This document shows, piece after piece, positions 1-9,025 of a stretch of 64,000 nt of DNA (position 1 is the stretch's first letter; every line of letters starts with the position of its first letter). The position numbers and the translations under genes are program-made. The notes under the pieces are model-generated. The model had not been told where the DNA came from. It worked only from the letters and a program-made list of their open reading frames with translations, and searched no databases. The DNA is from Fusobacterium varium (lineage in GTDB: Bacteria; Fusobacteriota; Fusobacteriia; Fusobacteriales; Fusobacteriaceae). The DNA lies in contig LR134390.1 in the NCBI GenBank assembly GCA_900637705.1, forward strand, positions 3,224,001 through 3,288,000. Reading direction: 5' to 3'.

Positions 1-74
1 TATTTATAACTTTATTAAAGAATGGAATGAATGGTAGTAAAGATTATTTTATAAATGAGGTAGATTATGATTGA
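1..74 (+). CDS. C-terminal end of an unidentified upstream gene (partial)
   Basis: An open frame enters from the left edge (codons from base 3) and stops with TGA at 72-74. Its last residues read FITLLKNGMNGSKDYFINEV plus VDYD-type residues. It overlaps the start codon of the next gene by 8 bases, the close coupling normal for one operon, so it is probably real coding sequence. About 23 residues are too few to name a family. Confidence 0.45.
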   Translation, partial: FITLLKNGMNGSKDYFINEVDYD

Positions 75-1253
75 AAATGAATATATAGAAAAGTTGATAA
101 ATGAAACTTTTGATGAAATGCTGCTTTTTAGGAGAGAAATCCATAAATATCCTGAACTTAGTAATGATGAAAAAGAAACATCTAAAAAAATAATAAAAAT
201 ATTAAAAAAAATAATATTAATAATTTAAAATTAAATTCTTTAAATTATGGGATTATGGGACAAATAAATTTATATAAAAATAAAAAAACTTTACTTTTAA
301 GAGCTGATATGGATGCCTTGCCTTTGGCAGAAGAAACAAATTTGGTATATTCTTCTCAAAATAATCATGTTATGCATGCTTGTGGACATGACTTTCATGC
401 AGCCATTTTATTGGGTTCTCTTGTTATTTTAAATAAATTAAAAGAAAAATTAAATGGAAATGTTAGATTTATGTTTCAACATGCTGAAGAAAATTCACCT
501 ATTGGTGGAGCAAAAGAAATGATTAGTTTAGGAATTTTAGAAGAGGTAGATGAGGCATATGCTATGCATGTGTTAGGAATTCCATTAGGAAAAATAGAGA
601 TTTGTCCTGGAGTTGCAACAGCAAAATCAGATAGATTTAAAATAAAAATATCAGGAAAAAGTTGTCATGGATCTTTACCAAATGAAGGAAAAGATCCAAT
701 GATTGTAGCAGGGAATATTATAACTTCTATTCAGACTATTATTAGTAGAAATTTATCTTATTCTGAAAAAGCTGTAATATCTATTGGAAAAATTTATGGT
801 GGAGATAGATACAATATTATTGCAGATGAGGTTATAATGGAGGGAACAGTAAGAACATTTGGGGATGAAATAAATAATACTGTAAAGATAAAATTGAAAG
901 AAATTGTTAAATATATATCAAAAGCTTATGGATGTATTGGGGGCTTAGAATATACAGATGGATATGTTTCAGTATATAATGATATTAATTTATCTGCTGA
1001 TGTAAAAAGTATATTAGAAGATACACTTGGAAAAGAGAATATTGTTATAAATACAGTTCCGACTTCAATAGGAGAAGATTTTTCTTATATTAGTAGGAAA
1101 GTTCCATCAGTATTTATGTGGCTAGGGGGAGAAAGTGAAAAAAATAGGGGATTATGCAAATTACATAGTTCTAAATTTATTGCAGATGAGAGGGTAATAA
1201 AAATAGGGATGAAAAGTTTAGTTAATATTGTGATTAATAGATTGGAGCAATAG
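67..1253 (+). pseudogene. M20-family amidohydrolase (hippurate / N-acyl-amino-acid hydrolase type), frameshifted near its N-terminus
   Basis: M20 metallopeptidases of this type are cytosolic and remove acyl groups from N-acyl amino acids or related amides using a two-metal centre. The start is ATG 67, preceded by GAGGTAG. The first part contains REIHKYPEL, the usual N-terminal signature. The frame then fails in the A run at 204-211. Reading resumes one base out of phase and continues through the metal motifs HACGHDFHAA and HAEEN and the C-terminal GEDFSY motif to the stop at 1251-1253. One added A gives a 395-residue protein, the usual family length. Without that correction the N-terminal about 50 residues are separated from the catalytic body. 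Specificity cannot be read from the sequence. The upstream gene overlaps by 8 bases. Confidence 0.8.
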
Positions 1254-1427
1254 AAAAGGGGTTATTAGAAAATGATTATACTGCACCCAAAACCTTATAG
1301 ATATCTAAAATTGAGGGTGCCTAAATTAATTAGTGAACAAAGAATTAAAATTTATATACAAAAATTAAAGGAGAAAACTCTTAAAGTACTAAATGTAAAT
1401 TTTGATATGGTTGAAAGTAAAATTAAA

Positions 1428-1462
1428 AGGATTAAGTCCTGTATTATACAGGACTTAATCCT
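1428..1462. repeat. Perfect 16-bp inverted repeat, copy 1 of a dispersed palindrome
   Basis: The arms 1428-1443 and 1447-1462 are perfectly complementary around a TTA loop. A second copy lies at 18185-18219 with the same core and loop. Copy 1 has no T tract after it (the following bases are TATCAATT), so it is a weak terminator candidate. It lies between the M20 gene and the convergent hypothetical gene. Confidence 0.75.
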
Positions 1463-1572
1463 TATCAATTAATATTTAAAATATACTGTCTAAGAAAATG
1501 GGGTTACTATGAATCACCAATTTGTAATAGGTACATTTGTCATATTTGTTCGCACTCTTCTCTCTTTTTAAC

Positions 1573-1929
1573 TTAAAAGGTTTTGTTATAGATTATTTCA
1601 TCAGCTCCTATAATTTTTTCAAGCTCTACTATGATATTAATTTCAGGATTGGATTTCATTTCTTTTTTGATTCCTTCCATGACTGGGATAAAAGCTTCAT
1701 CGAAATTAAAGTTTTTAGATACAGAATTTATCTCTGTTTTTAAATTTACATAATTTTCAGAAATATCAATATCATATTCTTTAACTTTTAATTTAGTTTT
1801 TCCATCGTTTAAAGTTTTGAAACTATATTTAAGATTATTTTCAATTCTATCTTCAAGAATATCATATTTATCACTTGCAAAGATTAGGCTATACATACTT
1901 ATTATTAGTAGAAATATAATTTTTTTCAT
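1573..1929 (-). CDS. Small exported hypothetical protein
   Basis: This encodes 118 residues. The N-terminus MKKIIFLLIISMYSLIFASD looks like a cleavable signal peptide (charged start, hydrophobic core, A-S cleavage area). The mature part is charged, lysine- and glutamate-rich, and has no motif I recognise. The start ATG at 1929 has AGGAGGAAG just upstream, inside the tail of the preceding glycosyltransferase gene, so the two genes look translationally coupled. A periplasmic or surface location is inferred from the signal peptide only. Function is unknown. Confidence 0.6.
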   Translation of the reverse strand: MKKIIFLLIISMYSLIFASDKYDILEDRIENNLKYSFKTLNDGKTKLKVKEYDIDISENYVNLKTEINSVSKNFNFDEAFIPVMEGIKKEMKSNPEINIIVELEKIIGADEIIYNKTF

Positions 1930-2974
1930 TTTTTTCTTCCTCCTTATTTTTTATAAAATTATTGTATATATCTTTTATTTTGTTTACTATATAATCAGGT
2001 TGAATCAGTGAATAACAATCTTTATAGCTAAGAGAACTACATTCTGGATAGATATCTTTTGGTTCTACTCCCTGATGTTTTTTACTTGGATTAGCTAGCC
2101 ACTCTTTTTTACTGCTTTTAGGACTGAAAATAGCAAAACTTGGAATATCAAGACTTTGAGCTATATGTCTTGGTCCTCCTTCATTTCCAAAAAACATATC
2201 ACAATTTGAAATAAGAGCTGCCAGTTCTCTTATTGAAGTTGTTTCAACATTTGAGAAAATATTTTTGTTATTATTAAGTTCTCTATGAATTTCTTTAATA
2301 AAAGCCTCTTCATCAGGTGAATAGAATAATATGACTTGAGAATTAAATTCTTCAATTACTTTATTAATAACTTCTTTCATTTTTTTAGGGGGATAAATTT
2401 TCTCAGGTCTTCTTGAATTTGCAGCACATATAAATACAGGTTTTGAAAAATCTATTCCTGCTTCCATCATTTTTCTTCTCATATTTTCTTTTTCATCTTG
2501 ACTTATATTGATAATATAGTTATTGTCATATAGTATTTTATATTCCTCTTCCAATGGAGCTAGTATTTTTAAAAACTTATCAACTTTATCTTTTGAATCA
2601 ACAGGTTCAGAAATTTTATGGGTGTATGTAAATCCTCTATACTTTTTTCTTCTTCCTATTCTATACTTGCTTTTTAAAGAGAATAGAGTAAACATTTCAC
2701 TTTTAGGTGTAGACATTATATCTATCACTATATCATATTTTTTTCTTGTTACTTTCCAGGCTTTAGCTATATACTTAAGAGGGTTTTTCTGTTCATCTTT
2801 AGTTATTGAGATGACATTATCAATATATGGGTGATTTTTGAATAAAGGAGCAATATGCTCATATACTACATAATCAATTTCAGCTTCAGGAAAACTTTTT
2901 TTTAGAGTATTACATATAACTGAACTTAAAACAGCATCTCCTATTTGTTTAAAACGTATTATCAGTATTTTCAT
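1889..2974 (-). CDS. Glycosyltransferase family 9 (heptosyltransferase-like)
   Basis: Family 9 enzymes transfer heptose or related sugars from an ADP-activated donor to lipopolysaccharide core at the inner face of the cytoplasmic membrane. The N-terminus MKILIIRFKQIGDAVLSS is the typical GT9 opening (first Rossmann domain). A C-terminal domain carries FFGNEGGPRHIAQSLDIPS, the family's donor-site region with its GGPRH-like loop. As read, the protein is 361 residues and runs 41 bases into the next gene. One extra A in the run at 1929-1935 would end it at TGA 1926-1928, giving a 349-residue protein with an ATGA stop/start overlap. That looks more natural, so the last residues may be a frameshift artefact. 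Acceptor specificity is unknown. Confidence 0.85.
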   Translation of the reverse strand: MKILIIRFKQIGDAVLSSVICNTLKKSFPEAEIDYVVYEHIAPLFKNHPYIDNVISITKDEQKNPLKYIAKAWKVTRKKYDIVIDIMSTPKSEMFTLFSLKSKYRIGRRKKYRGFTYTHKISEPVDSKDKVDKFLKILAPLEEEYKILYDNNYIINISQDEKENMRRKMMEAGIDFSKPVFICAANSRRPEKIYPPKKMKEVINKVIEEFNSQVILFYSPDEEAFIKEIHRELNNNKNIFSNVETTSIRELAALISNCDMFFGNEGGPRHIAQSLDIPSFAIFSPKSSKKEWLANPSKKHQGVEPKDIYPECSSLSYKDCYSLIQPDYIVNKIKDIYNNFIKNKEEEKNEKNYISTNNKYV

Positions 2975-3000
2975 GATTTCTCCTTAAAATATATTTTAAA

Positions 3001-3039
3001 TAAAAAGAGTGTTATTATTTATATAAAATAATAACACTC
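3001..3039 (-). terminator. Intrinsic terminator of the two-component operon
   Basis: A perfect 14-bp stem (3007-3020 with 3026-3039) is followed on the minus strand by a T-rich tract (3006 to 3001). It lies just past the stop codon of the histidine kinase gene. Confidence 0.85.
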
Positions 3040-3050
3040 CAATATCTATT

Positions 3051-4661
3051 CTATGTCCCATTAGTATATTTTTTTAAAGTGAAACTTGCTCTAACTCCAG
3101 TCGAAGTATTTTTTATATTATATTTTGAATTATGTGCTTCTAAAATTTCTTTACATACATATAAACCTAAGCCAGTTCCTTTTTCTCTAGTTGTGAAATA
3201 TTTACTCCATATTTTTTTTAGATTTTCTTCTTTTATTTTTTTACCATCATTTTCAATAATAATTTTTACCTCATTATTTTTCAATTTTTTTACAGATAAA
3301 GTGATTTCTTTTTCAGCATGTTGAATACTGTTAGTTAAAAAATTAAAAATAACTTGTTCTATTTTTTCTTTATTTCCTATAACTATTATATTATCTTCAT
3401 AGTTAGTATGAATAATAAATTTTTTTAGTTCTTTTTCATATATTTTCAGAACCATTTGCAATGTTTGGAATAAATTAAAATATTCAAATTTTATACAAGA
3501 TTCCTTATTGGAACTGTCTTCTTTTAATAACTCATTAGTTAATTTTAATAATCTTTTTCCTTCAGTATTAATTATTTTTATTTCTTCATTTTTATTGTCT
3601 TCATATAAAAGATCACTAAATCCAATGATAGCAGAAAGAGGTGTTTTTATTTCATGAGTGAAATATTTTACTTTTTCTTCTATTTTCTTTTTTATACTTC
3701 TATTATCTTCTAATTCTTTTTTATAAAGATTGATTATATTTTCAAGGTTGTCACTCATTCTATATATTTCTTTGTATAACTCTTCGATTTCATCATTACT
3801 TTTTTTATATCCTTTTTTTTCAAAATTAAGATTACCTATATTTTTAGCCATTAGTGAAACTTTTTCAATAGGATTGACTATATTTTTTCCAAGAATTCTT
3901 CCTATGATGATTACAATAGCTATCATTATTATTCCTTTAAAATAAAAATATGATTTTATTGTTGGAAATATATCTTTCATATCTTCATAAGAATAAAAAA
4001 TCATAACTTTAAAATCTCCAATAGTTTTATTTATTATTCTAAACTCATCATCTCCATCATCATCAATATAATCATTTGTTATAATAGAATCAATTTTTTT
4101 TGCTATTAAAAATTCTAAAAAGTCATCAGCTTGAGAAAATATTGTATTAGGAATGCTTATTTTTTCTACAGTTCCTTGAAATTTTTCTATATCAAGGTTT
4201 CTATTTATATTTTTGTAGTCTATAAATTTTTCTTCACCTTTTTCAATGGTTATTGGAATGTAGTAATTACCTAAAATTTTAATACTGGTTATAGTTAAAT
4301 TATCTCCTTCTTTTGCTTTAAATTTTTCTTCAGAATATAAATTGTCCAGCAGTTCATCTAATAAAAAAATCTTTCTTTCTCCATCTTTTTTATTAATTAA
4401 AGTTAGATAGAAAAAATTATCTAGTGTAAGGATTTTATTGTTTTTTAAGATTAGAGCAAATCCCTTATTATCATCTTGATATTTTTTTAGAAGAGTATAG
4501 TTTATTTCATTGTTTGTAATGAAATTTATATTTTCTAATTCTTTTATTTTGCTATATCTAAAATATTTTTCAAAATAAAATTCTCCCAATATGACTTCTA
4601 CAGTCAGTAAAATCATCAATGTAAAAGATAAAGTTAGTATTAATTTATTTTTTATTTTCAT
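3051..4661 (-). CDS. Membrane sensor histidine kinase
   Basis: This 536-residue kinase senses a signal outside the cytoplasmic membrane and phosphorylates the response regulator encoded just upstream. It has a TM helix at about residues 8-30 and an extracellular sensor region at about 31-238 with no family I recognise. A second TM helix at about 240-258 is followed by a HAMP linker (KNIVNPIEKV). The HisKA motif FTHEIKTPLSA places the phospho-acceptor at His336. The ATPase domain has the N box (FLTNSIQHAE), the DGK region and the GTGLGLYVCKEIL G2 box, so all catalytic parts are present. The acidic stretch DDDGDDE at about 201-206 might bind cations, but this is speculative. It starts 2 bases after the regulator stop codon. 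Confidence 0.92.
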   Translation of the reverse strand: MKIKNKLILTLSFTLMILLTVEVILGEFYFEKYFRYSKIKELENINFITNNEINYTLLKKYQDDNKGFALILKNNKILTLDNFFYLTLINKKDGERKIFLLDELLDNLYSEEKFKAKEGDNLTITSIKILGNYYIPITIEKGEEKFIDYKNINRNLDIEKFQGTVEKISIPNTIFSQADDFLEFLIAKKIDSIITNDYIDDDGDDEFRIINKTIGDFKVMIFYSYEDMKDIFPTIKSYFYFKGIIMIAIVIIIGRILGKNIVNPIEKVSLMAKNIGNLNFEKKGYKKSNDEIEELYKEIYRMSDNLENIINLYKKELEDNRSIKKKIEEKVKYFTHEIKTPLSAIIGFSDLLYEDNKNEEIKIINTEGKRLLKLTNELLKEDSSNKESCIKFEYFNLFQTLQMVLKIYEKELKKFIIHTNYEDNIIVIGNKEKIEQVIFNFLTNSIQHAEKEITLSVKKLKNNEVKIIIENDGKKIKEENLKKIWSKYFTTREKGTGLGLYVCKEILEAHNSKYNIKNTSTGVRASFTLKKYTNGT

Positions 4662-4663
4662 AT

Positions 4664-5311
4664 TTATTCCTCGAACTTATAGCCAATAGCTTTTACAGTT
4701 TTTATATACTTTGAACAATTACCTAATTTTTCTCTTAATCTTGTTAAATGCTTGTCCACTGTACGATCTGTACCAGTAAAATCATATCCCCATACTCCTG
4801 AAATTATTTGTTCTCTTGTTTTCACTATTCCTATATTTTCTTCTAAATAAAATAATATATCTCTTTCTTTAATGGTAAGATATATTTCCTTTTTATTCAT
4901 TAAAACTTTTCCACTTTTTTTATTTATTTCTAAATCTCCATATTTTTTTACTATACCACTTTTGAAAACATATCTTATTACTATTGACTTTAATATTTCT
5001 TTAGAGAATGGTTTTGTAATATAACCATCAGCTCCAGCTTCATAAGCTGTAATCTGACTTTTTTCATCAGAGAGTGCTGTTAGGAATATTATTGGAGTTT
5101 CTGTTATTTCTCTTATTTTTTTTGTTGTATTTATACCATCTATTTTCGGAAGCATTATATCCATAAGAATTAATTCATATTTATTTCCTTGTTGAATTTT
5201 ATTGAGTGCCTCTTCCCCAGTAACAGCCTCTTCAATATCAATATTCTCATTTTTTAATATTGCTTTTACTAATTTTCTAATATGTTCTGTATCTTCTACT
5301 ATTAGTATCAT
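4664..5311 (-). CDS. OmpR/PhoB-family response regulator
   Basis: This 215-residue transcription factor is the partner of the adjacent histidine kinase. The receiver domain (about 1-115) has the acidic pair in IVEDTEH, the phospho-acceptor Asp51 in LMDIMLPKIDG, a Thr in FLTAL and the conserved Lys in YITKPFS. The C-terminal winged helix (about 125-215) contains TVDKHLTRLREKLG and ends with the usual KTVKAIGYKFEE. The gene is first in a two-gene operon that ends at the terminator at 3001-3039. An inverted repeat (5344-5353 with 5426-5435) in its upstream region is a possible binding site. Confidence 0.93.
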   Translation of the reverse strand: MILIVEDTEHIRKLVKAILKNENIDIEEAVTGEEALNKIQQGNKYELILMDIMLPKIDGINTTKKIREITETPIIFLTALSDEKSQITAYEAGADGYITKPFSKEILKSIVIRYVFKSGIVKKYGDLEINKKSGKVLMNKKEIYLTIKERDILFYLEENIGIVKTREQIISGVWGYDFTGTDRTVDKHLTRLREKLGNCSKYIKTVKAIGYKFEE

Positions 5312-5683
5312 TTTTCACCTCATTATTATTTCAGAATTCAAATAGATATTTACTGGATTGAAAGAATTATACCATTAAAAAAGAGTAAATTTCTAGTTTT
5401 TTGATTGAAAGTTTGATAAAAAATGGTAAATATCTTTAATGCCAGAAAATAATTTAAAATTATATTAAAAAGAGCTTAACTAAAGAAATATTAAACAGGA
5501 AATCAATTTTTTATTGTATATCCCTAAGTGAAAAAAACGAAAAAAAGGTAATTATTATACATATATAATATTTTTTTATTAATAAATAAAATATTTTTAT
5601 TTTTAATTAAGAAAAAAAGATGATATCCTAAAAAAGGTTTTACAAAAATAAATTTAAATTTATAAATAAAGGAGCTAAAGAGA
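5312..5683. other. Gene-free divergent intergenic region with inverted and direct repeats
   Basis: These 372 AT-rich bases separate the response regulator (minus) from the reductase (plus). I see a 10-bp inverted repeat (AGATATTTAC at 5344-5353 and GTAAATATCT at 5426-5435) and two GATTGAAAG direct repeats near 5356 and 5403. I could not assign a convincing -35/-10 pair for either gene. AAAGGAG at about 5668-5674 is the ribosome binding site of the TTG start at 5684. Confidence 0.5.
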
Positions 5684-7238
5684 TTGAGTACACAAAATGA
5701 AATACTAAAATTAGAAATAAATAAATTACATGAAGCAGGACACAGATTTAAGAATAAAGAAATATCTGCTGGAGATTTTAAAGGAATATCTGGAGGAATG
5801 GGAGTATATGCTCAACGTGGTGGACAGGACTTTATGATAAGGTTTCGTACAAATTCTGGTTTGATGTCAATGGAACATTTAGAACTTATAAAAAATTTTA
5901 CTGAAAAATATAAAATAGAAGATATTCATTTTACTACAAGGCAAGCAATACAACTACATCATTTGGATATAGATGATATATGCAATATTATGGAAACAGC
6001 TTTGGATCACAAATTATATACACGTGGTGGTGGAGGGAATTATCCAAGAAATGTGGCTATTTCACCAATGTCAGGAGTAGAGAAGGAAGAGATATTTGAT
6101 GTAACAGAATTTGCTTTGAAGATAAGTGAATATTTTATGAATAGGATAACAGAGTATAAGCTTCCAAGAAAATTAAAAGTATCTATGTCATCAAGTGATA
6201 GAGATGAAGCAGGAGCAACTATTAATGACATAGGATTTATAGCAGCAGTAGAAAATGGAGAGCCATATTTTAGAATGTATCTGGCAGGAGGACTGGGAAA
6301 TAATCCTGGAATTTCAATACCATATGGGAAAAAAGTAGCTCCAAAAGAAATATTGTATTATGTAGAAGCAATGGTAAATCTTTTTATGGCAGAAGGAGAT
6401 TATACAAATAGAACTAAAGCAAGAACAAGGTATATTCCAAGAAGAATGGGAGTAGAAAATTTTTTAGAAGCATATGAAAAACATTTAATAAATGTAAAAA
6501 AAGAAAAAATCTTGATTTAAATATAGAAATAAAAATATCAAATACTTTGAAATGTTATTCTCATAAGCTGAAAGAAGATTCTTCATTAATACACCAAAGG
6601 CAGGATAATTTGTATACTGTGGTTATTCATCCCTTAAATGGACAAATTTCATCTGAAGACTTTAAAAAAATAGTAAAATTTATGGAAGAAAATAGTAATG
6701 CAGAAGCTAGATTGAGTACAACTGAAAGTATGTATATAAGAAATTTAAATGAAGAACAGGCAGAAAAACTTTTACAGCTTACAGATAAATTTAGACAGAA
6801 AACAAAAATAGAGCAAAGCATGAGTTGTGTGGGAATACCAACTTGTCAGATAGGAATAGAACAAAGTCAAAATTTAGTAAAAAATATTCTTGAGTACATA
6901 AAAGCAAATAATATTCCTGAAGAAAGACTTCCATCTGTATATGTTTCAGGATGTCAAAACTCATGTGGAAGACATCAAGCTGGAGATATAGGTTTTGCTG
7001 GTGGGAAAAAAGAGTAGAAGATAAAATTGAAGATGTTTTTGATGTTTATGCTGGTGGAATTGTAAGTAGGGAAAAAACCGTTTTAGGAACAAGGTTTGGA
7101 ACTATGCTTATGAGTCAAATACCAGAATTTATTGGAAAACTTTCAATGGAACTCGAAAAAAATAATATGAATTATAGAGAATATATAAACAAGAAATACA
7201 ATTGTTTTGTAGAATTAATAAAGCAGTATTTAGTATAA
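5684..7238 (+). pseudogene. Siroheme nitrite/sulfite reductase (ferredoxin-type), two frameshifts
   Basis: Enzymes of this family use siroheme coupled to a [4Fe-4S] cluster for six-electron reduction of sulfite to sulfide or nitrite to ammonia in the cytosol. The start is TTG 5684 with AAAGGAG upstream. The first segment carries the ferredoxin-like half domain and the siroheme-contact stretch TTRQAIQLHH. The second contains the cluster ligands as C-x5-C (CVGIPTC) and C-x3-C (GCQNSCGRH). The third is the C-terminal tail. The phase changes fall in A runs at 6496-6509 and 7006-7011. One added A at each gives a continuous 518-residue protein of normal length with all four cluster cysteines. No dedicated electron-transfer partner gene is next to it. 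Nitrite versus sulfite as substrate cannot be decided here. Confidence 0.8.
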
Positions 7239-7245
7239 GTGATGT

Positions 7246-7283
7246 AAAAAGGAGAAAGAAATCAAATTTTTTTCTCCTTTTTT
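7246..7283 (+). terminator. Intrinsic terminator after the reductase gene
   Basis: AAAAAGGAGAAA pairs with TTTCTCCTTTTTT across a short loop, and the right arm runs into a T tract. It sits 8 bases after the stop codon. Confidence 0.75.
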
Positions 7284-7439
7284 AATTGAAATAAAATTTA
7301 AATTTAAGAATAGAACTATCTATAATTTTATTAAAAAATTATTTCATTAAAAAAGAAGAATTTCAAATTAAAGTTAGAATAATTATATCAAATAAGTATA
7401 TAGACAAATTTTAAATAAATTTTACAAAGGGGGTATGTT

Positions 7440-8846
7440 ATGAAAAAAATTATAATTTCATTTTTTACATTTGTTTTTACATTCATAGCTTCAGGAAATA
7501 TAGCTTTAGCCAAGCTCAAAACTATTAAAGTAGAAGAACCTTTTACAGGCCAGGTATTGGTTGAGGGGTTAGATAACCCATGGAATATACGTTATGGACC
7601 AGATGATATGCTTTGGGTAACAGAAAGAACTGGAAAACGTATAGTAAGAGTAAATCCTGAAACAGGAATAAAAAAAGTAGCTTTAACCATAGATGAAGCA
7701 AGGGCTGAAGGGCAACATTTTGGTGTTTTAGGAATGGCATTGGCTCCTGATTTTTTACAAAAAGATAGCAAAAACTATGTGTATGTATTTTATACATATG
7801 TTCCTAAAGATAATAATACAGAATTTGGTTATAAAAAACTTGTAAGATATCAATATGATGTAAAATCTGAAACTTTAAAAAATCCTACAGTTATTTTAGA
7901 TAAAATTCCAAGTGGAGATGACCATAATGGAGGTAGAGTAACTTTTGGACCTGATGGTAAAATATATTTGACTCTTGGTGAATTAGGACATAATCAAGGG
8001 AAAAATGCTTTTAAGAAAAATGAAGCTCAAAGATTGCCTACTGCAGAAGAAATACAAAAGGGAAATCATGATTCTTATGTTGGAAAAGTTTTAAGAATAA
8101 ATCCAGATGGATCTATTCCAGAGGATAATCCAGTTTTAAATGGAGTGAAAAGTCATATATTTACTTATGGACATAGAAATCCACAAGGAATTGTAGTTGT
8201 TGGAAACAAGATTTTCTCTAGTGAACATGGGCCTTCTTCAGATGATGAATTAAATATTCTTGTAAGTGGAGGAAACTACGGTTGGCCACATGTGGCAGGT
8301 TTTCAGGACAATCAATCATATAAATTTATAGACTGGTCAACTGCTCCTAAAGATGCAGTAGTGGATCCTAATGTACCTGATCCTCGTGTTAAAGTATATC
8401 TAGAATCAGATTGGAAAGCACCAGAAAATTATAAAGATCCAATAAAAACTTTCTACACAGTCAGAGAAGGATACAATTATCATGATGGAGATATATATGG
8501 AGATATTTCTTATGTAGAATGGCCAACAGTGGCTCCGTCTAGTATAAACTATTATGCAGATGGACCTATGAAAGGTTGGGAAAATAGTATTTTAATGACT
8601 ACTTTGAAAGCTGGAACTCTTTTCAGAATAAAATTGAATAATCAAAAAGATAATGTTCAAGGAGAAGTAGCAACATTTTTCCATACACCAAATCGTTATC
8701 GTGATATAGCTATAAGTCCTGATGGAAGTACTTTTTATATACTTACTGACAGTGCAGGATCAGCAAGAGGAATTGATTTAAAACCAACTACTAAACTACA
8801 AAATCCAGGGTCAATTTTAATGATTAAATATAATGGTAGTAAATAG
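7440..8846 (+). CDS. Exported PQQ-dependent sugar dehydrogenase-like beta-propeller (Gdh/YliI/Asd family)
   Basis: This 468-residue protein has a clear signal peptide (about 1-24, ending NIALA before K) and a six-bladed propeller of the soluble glucose/sorbosone dehydrogenase family. Motifs include LDNPWNIRYGPDDMLWVTER at the start of the propeller, DDHNGGRVTFGPDGKIYLTLG (catalytic His area), GHRNPQG and SSEHGPSSDDELNIL, all typical of the PQQ/Ca site region. Members oxidise aldose sugars in the periplasm with PQQ as cofactor. No PQQ synthesis genes occur in this window, so cofactor supply or use of another electron carrier is open. A longer loop at about 290-360 seems to be a family-internal insertion. 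GGGGGT before ATG 7440 is the ribosome binding site. The gene is monocistronic, ending at a terminator. Confidence 0.85.
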   Translation: MKKIIISFFTFVFTFIASGNIALAKLKTIKVEEPFTGQVLVEGLDNPWNIRYGPDDMLWVTERTGKRIVRVNPETGIKKVALTIDEARAEGQHFGVLGMALAPDFLQKDSKNYVYVFYTYVPKDNNTEFGYKKLVRYQYDVKSETLKNPTVILDKIPSGDDHNGGRVTFGPDGKIYLTLGELGHNQGKNAFKKNEAQRLPTAEEIQKGNHDSYVGKVLRINPDGSIPEDNPVLNGVKSHIFTYGHRNPQGIVVVGNKIFSSEHGPSSDDELNILVSGGNYGWPHVAGFQDNQSYKFIDWSTAPKDAVVDPNVPDPRVKVYLESDWKAPENYKDPIKTFYTVREGYNYHDGDIYGDISYVEWPTVAPSSINYYADGPMKGWENSILMTTLKAGTLFRIKLNNQKDNVQGEVATFFHTPNRYRDIAISPDGSTFYILTDSAGSARGIDLKPTTKLQNPGSILMIKYNGSK

Positions 8847-8884
8847 ATAGTTTTAAAGAGAGTCTGATTAACAACTTTAAGATA

Positions 8885-8933
8885 AAAACAGTTTTTTATG
8901 AAAAAACAAAATCATAGAAAACTGTTTTTTTAT
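8885..8933 (+). terminator. Intrinsic terminator of the sugar dehydrogenase gene
   Basis: An 11-bp stem (AAAACAGTTTT at 8885-8895 with AAAACTGTTTT at 8918-8928) runs straight into further Ts. Confidence 0.8.
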
Positions 8934-9025
8934 TTTAGCATAAAGTAAAAAATAAAATAAATATACAAATAGGAAAGAATAATATAATATGTTAAGTAAG
9001 AAAGCATTTAAAAGGGGGAAGCAAA

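Noticed and set aside
1272-1472. A 66-codon open frame after the M20 gene
   Set aside because: No ribosome binding site, no recognisable family, and its 3' third is the inverted repeat at 1428-1462. Composition is ordinary AT-rich intergenic DNA.
6496-7011. Programmed ribosomal frameshifting in the reductase gene
   Set aside because: The A runs lack an obvious stimulatory hairpin or Shine-Dalgarno-like stimulator, and the same missing-base pattern occurs in many unrelated genes, so a sequence-level cause is simpler.
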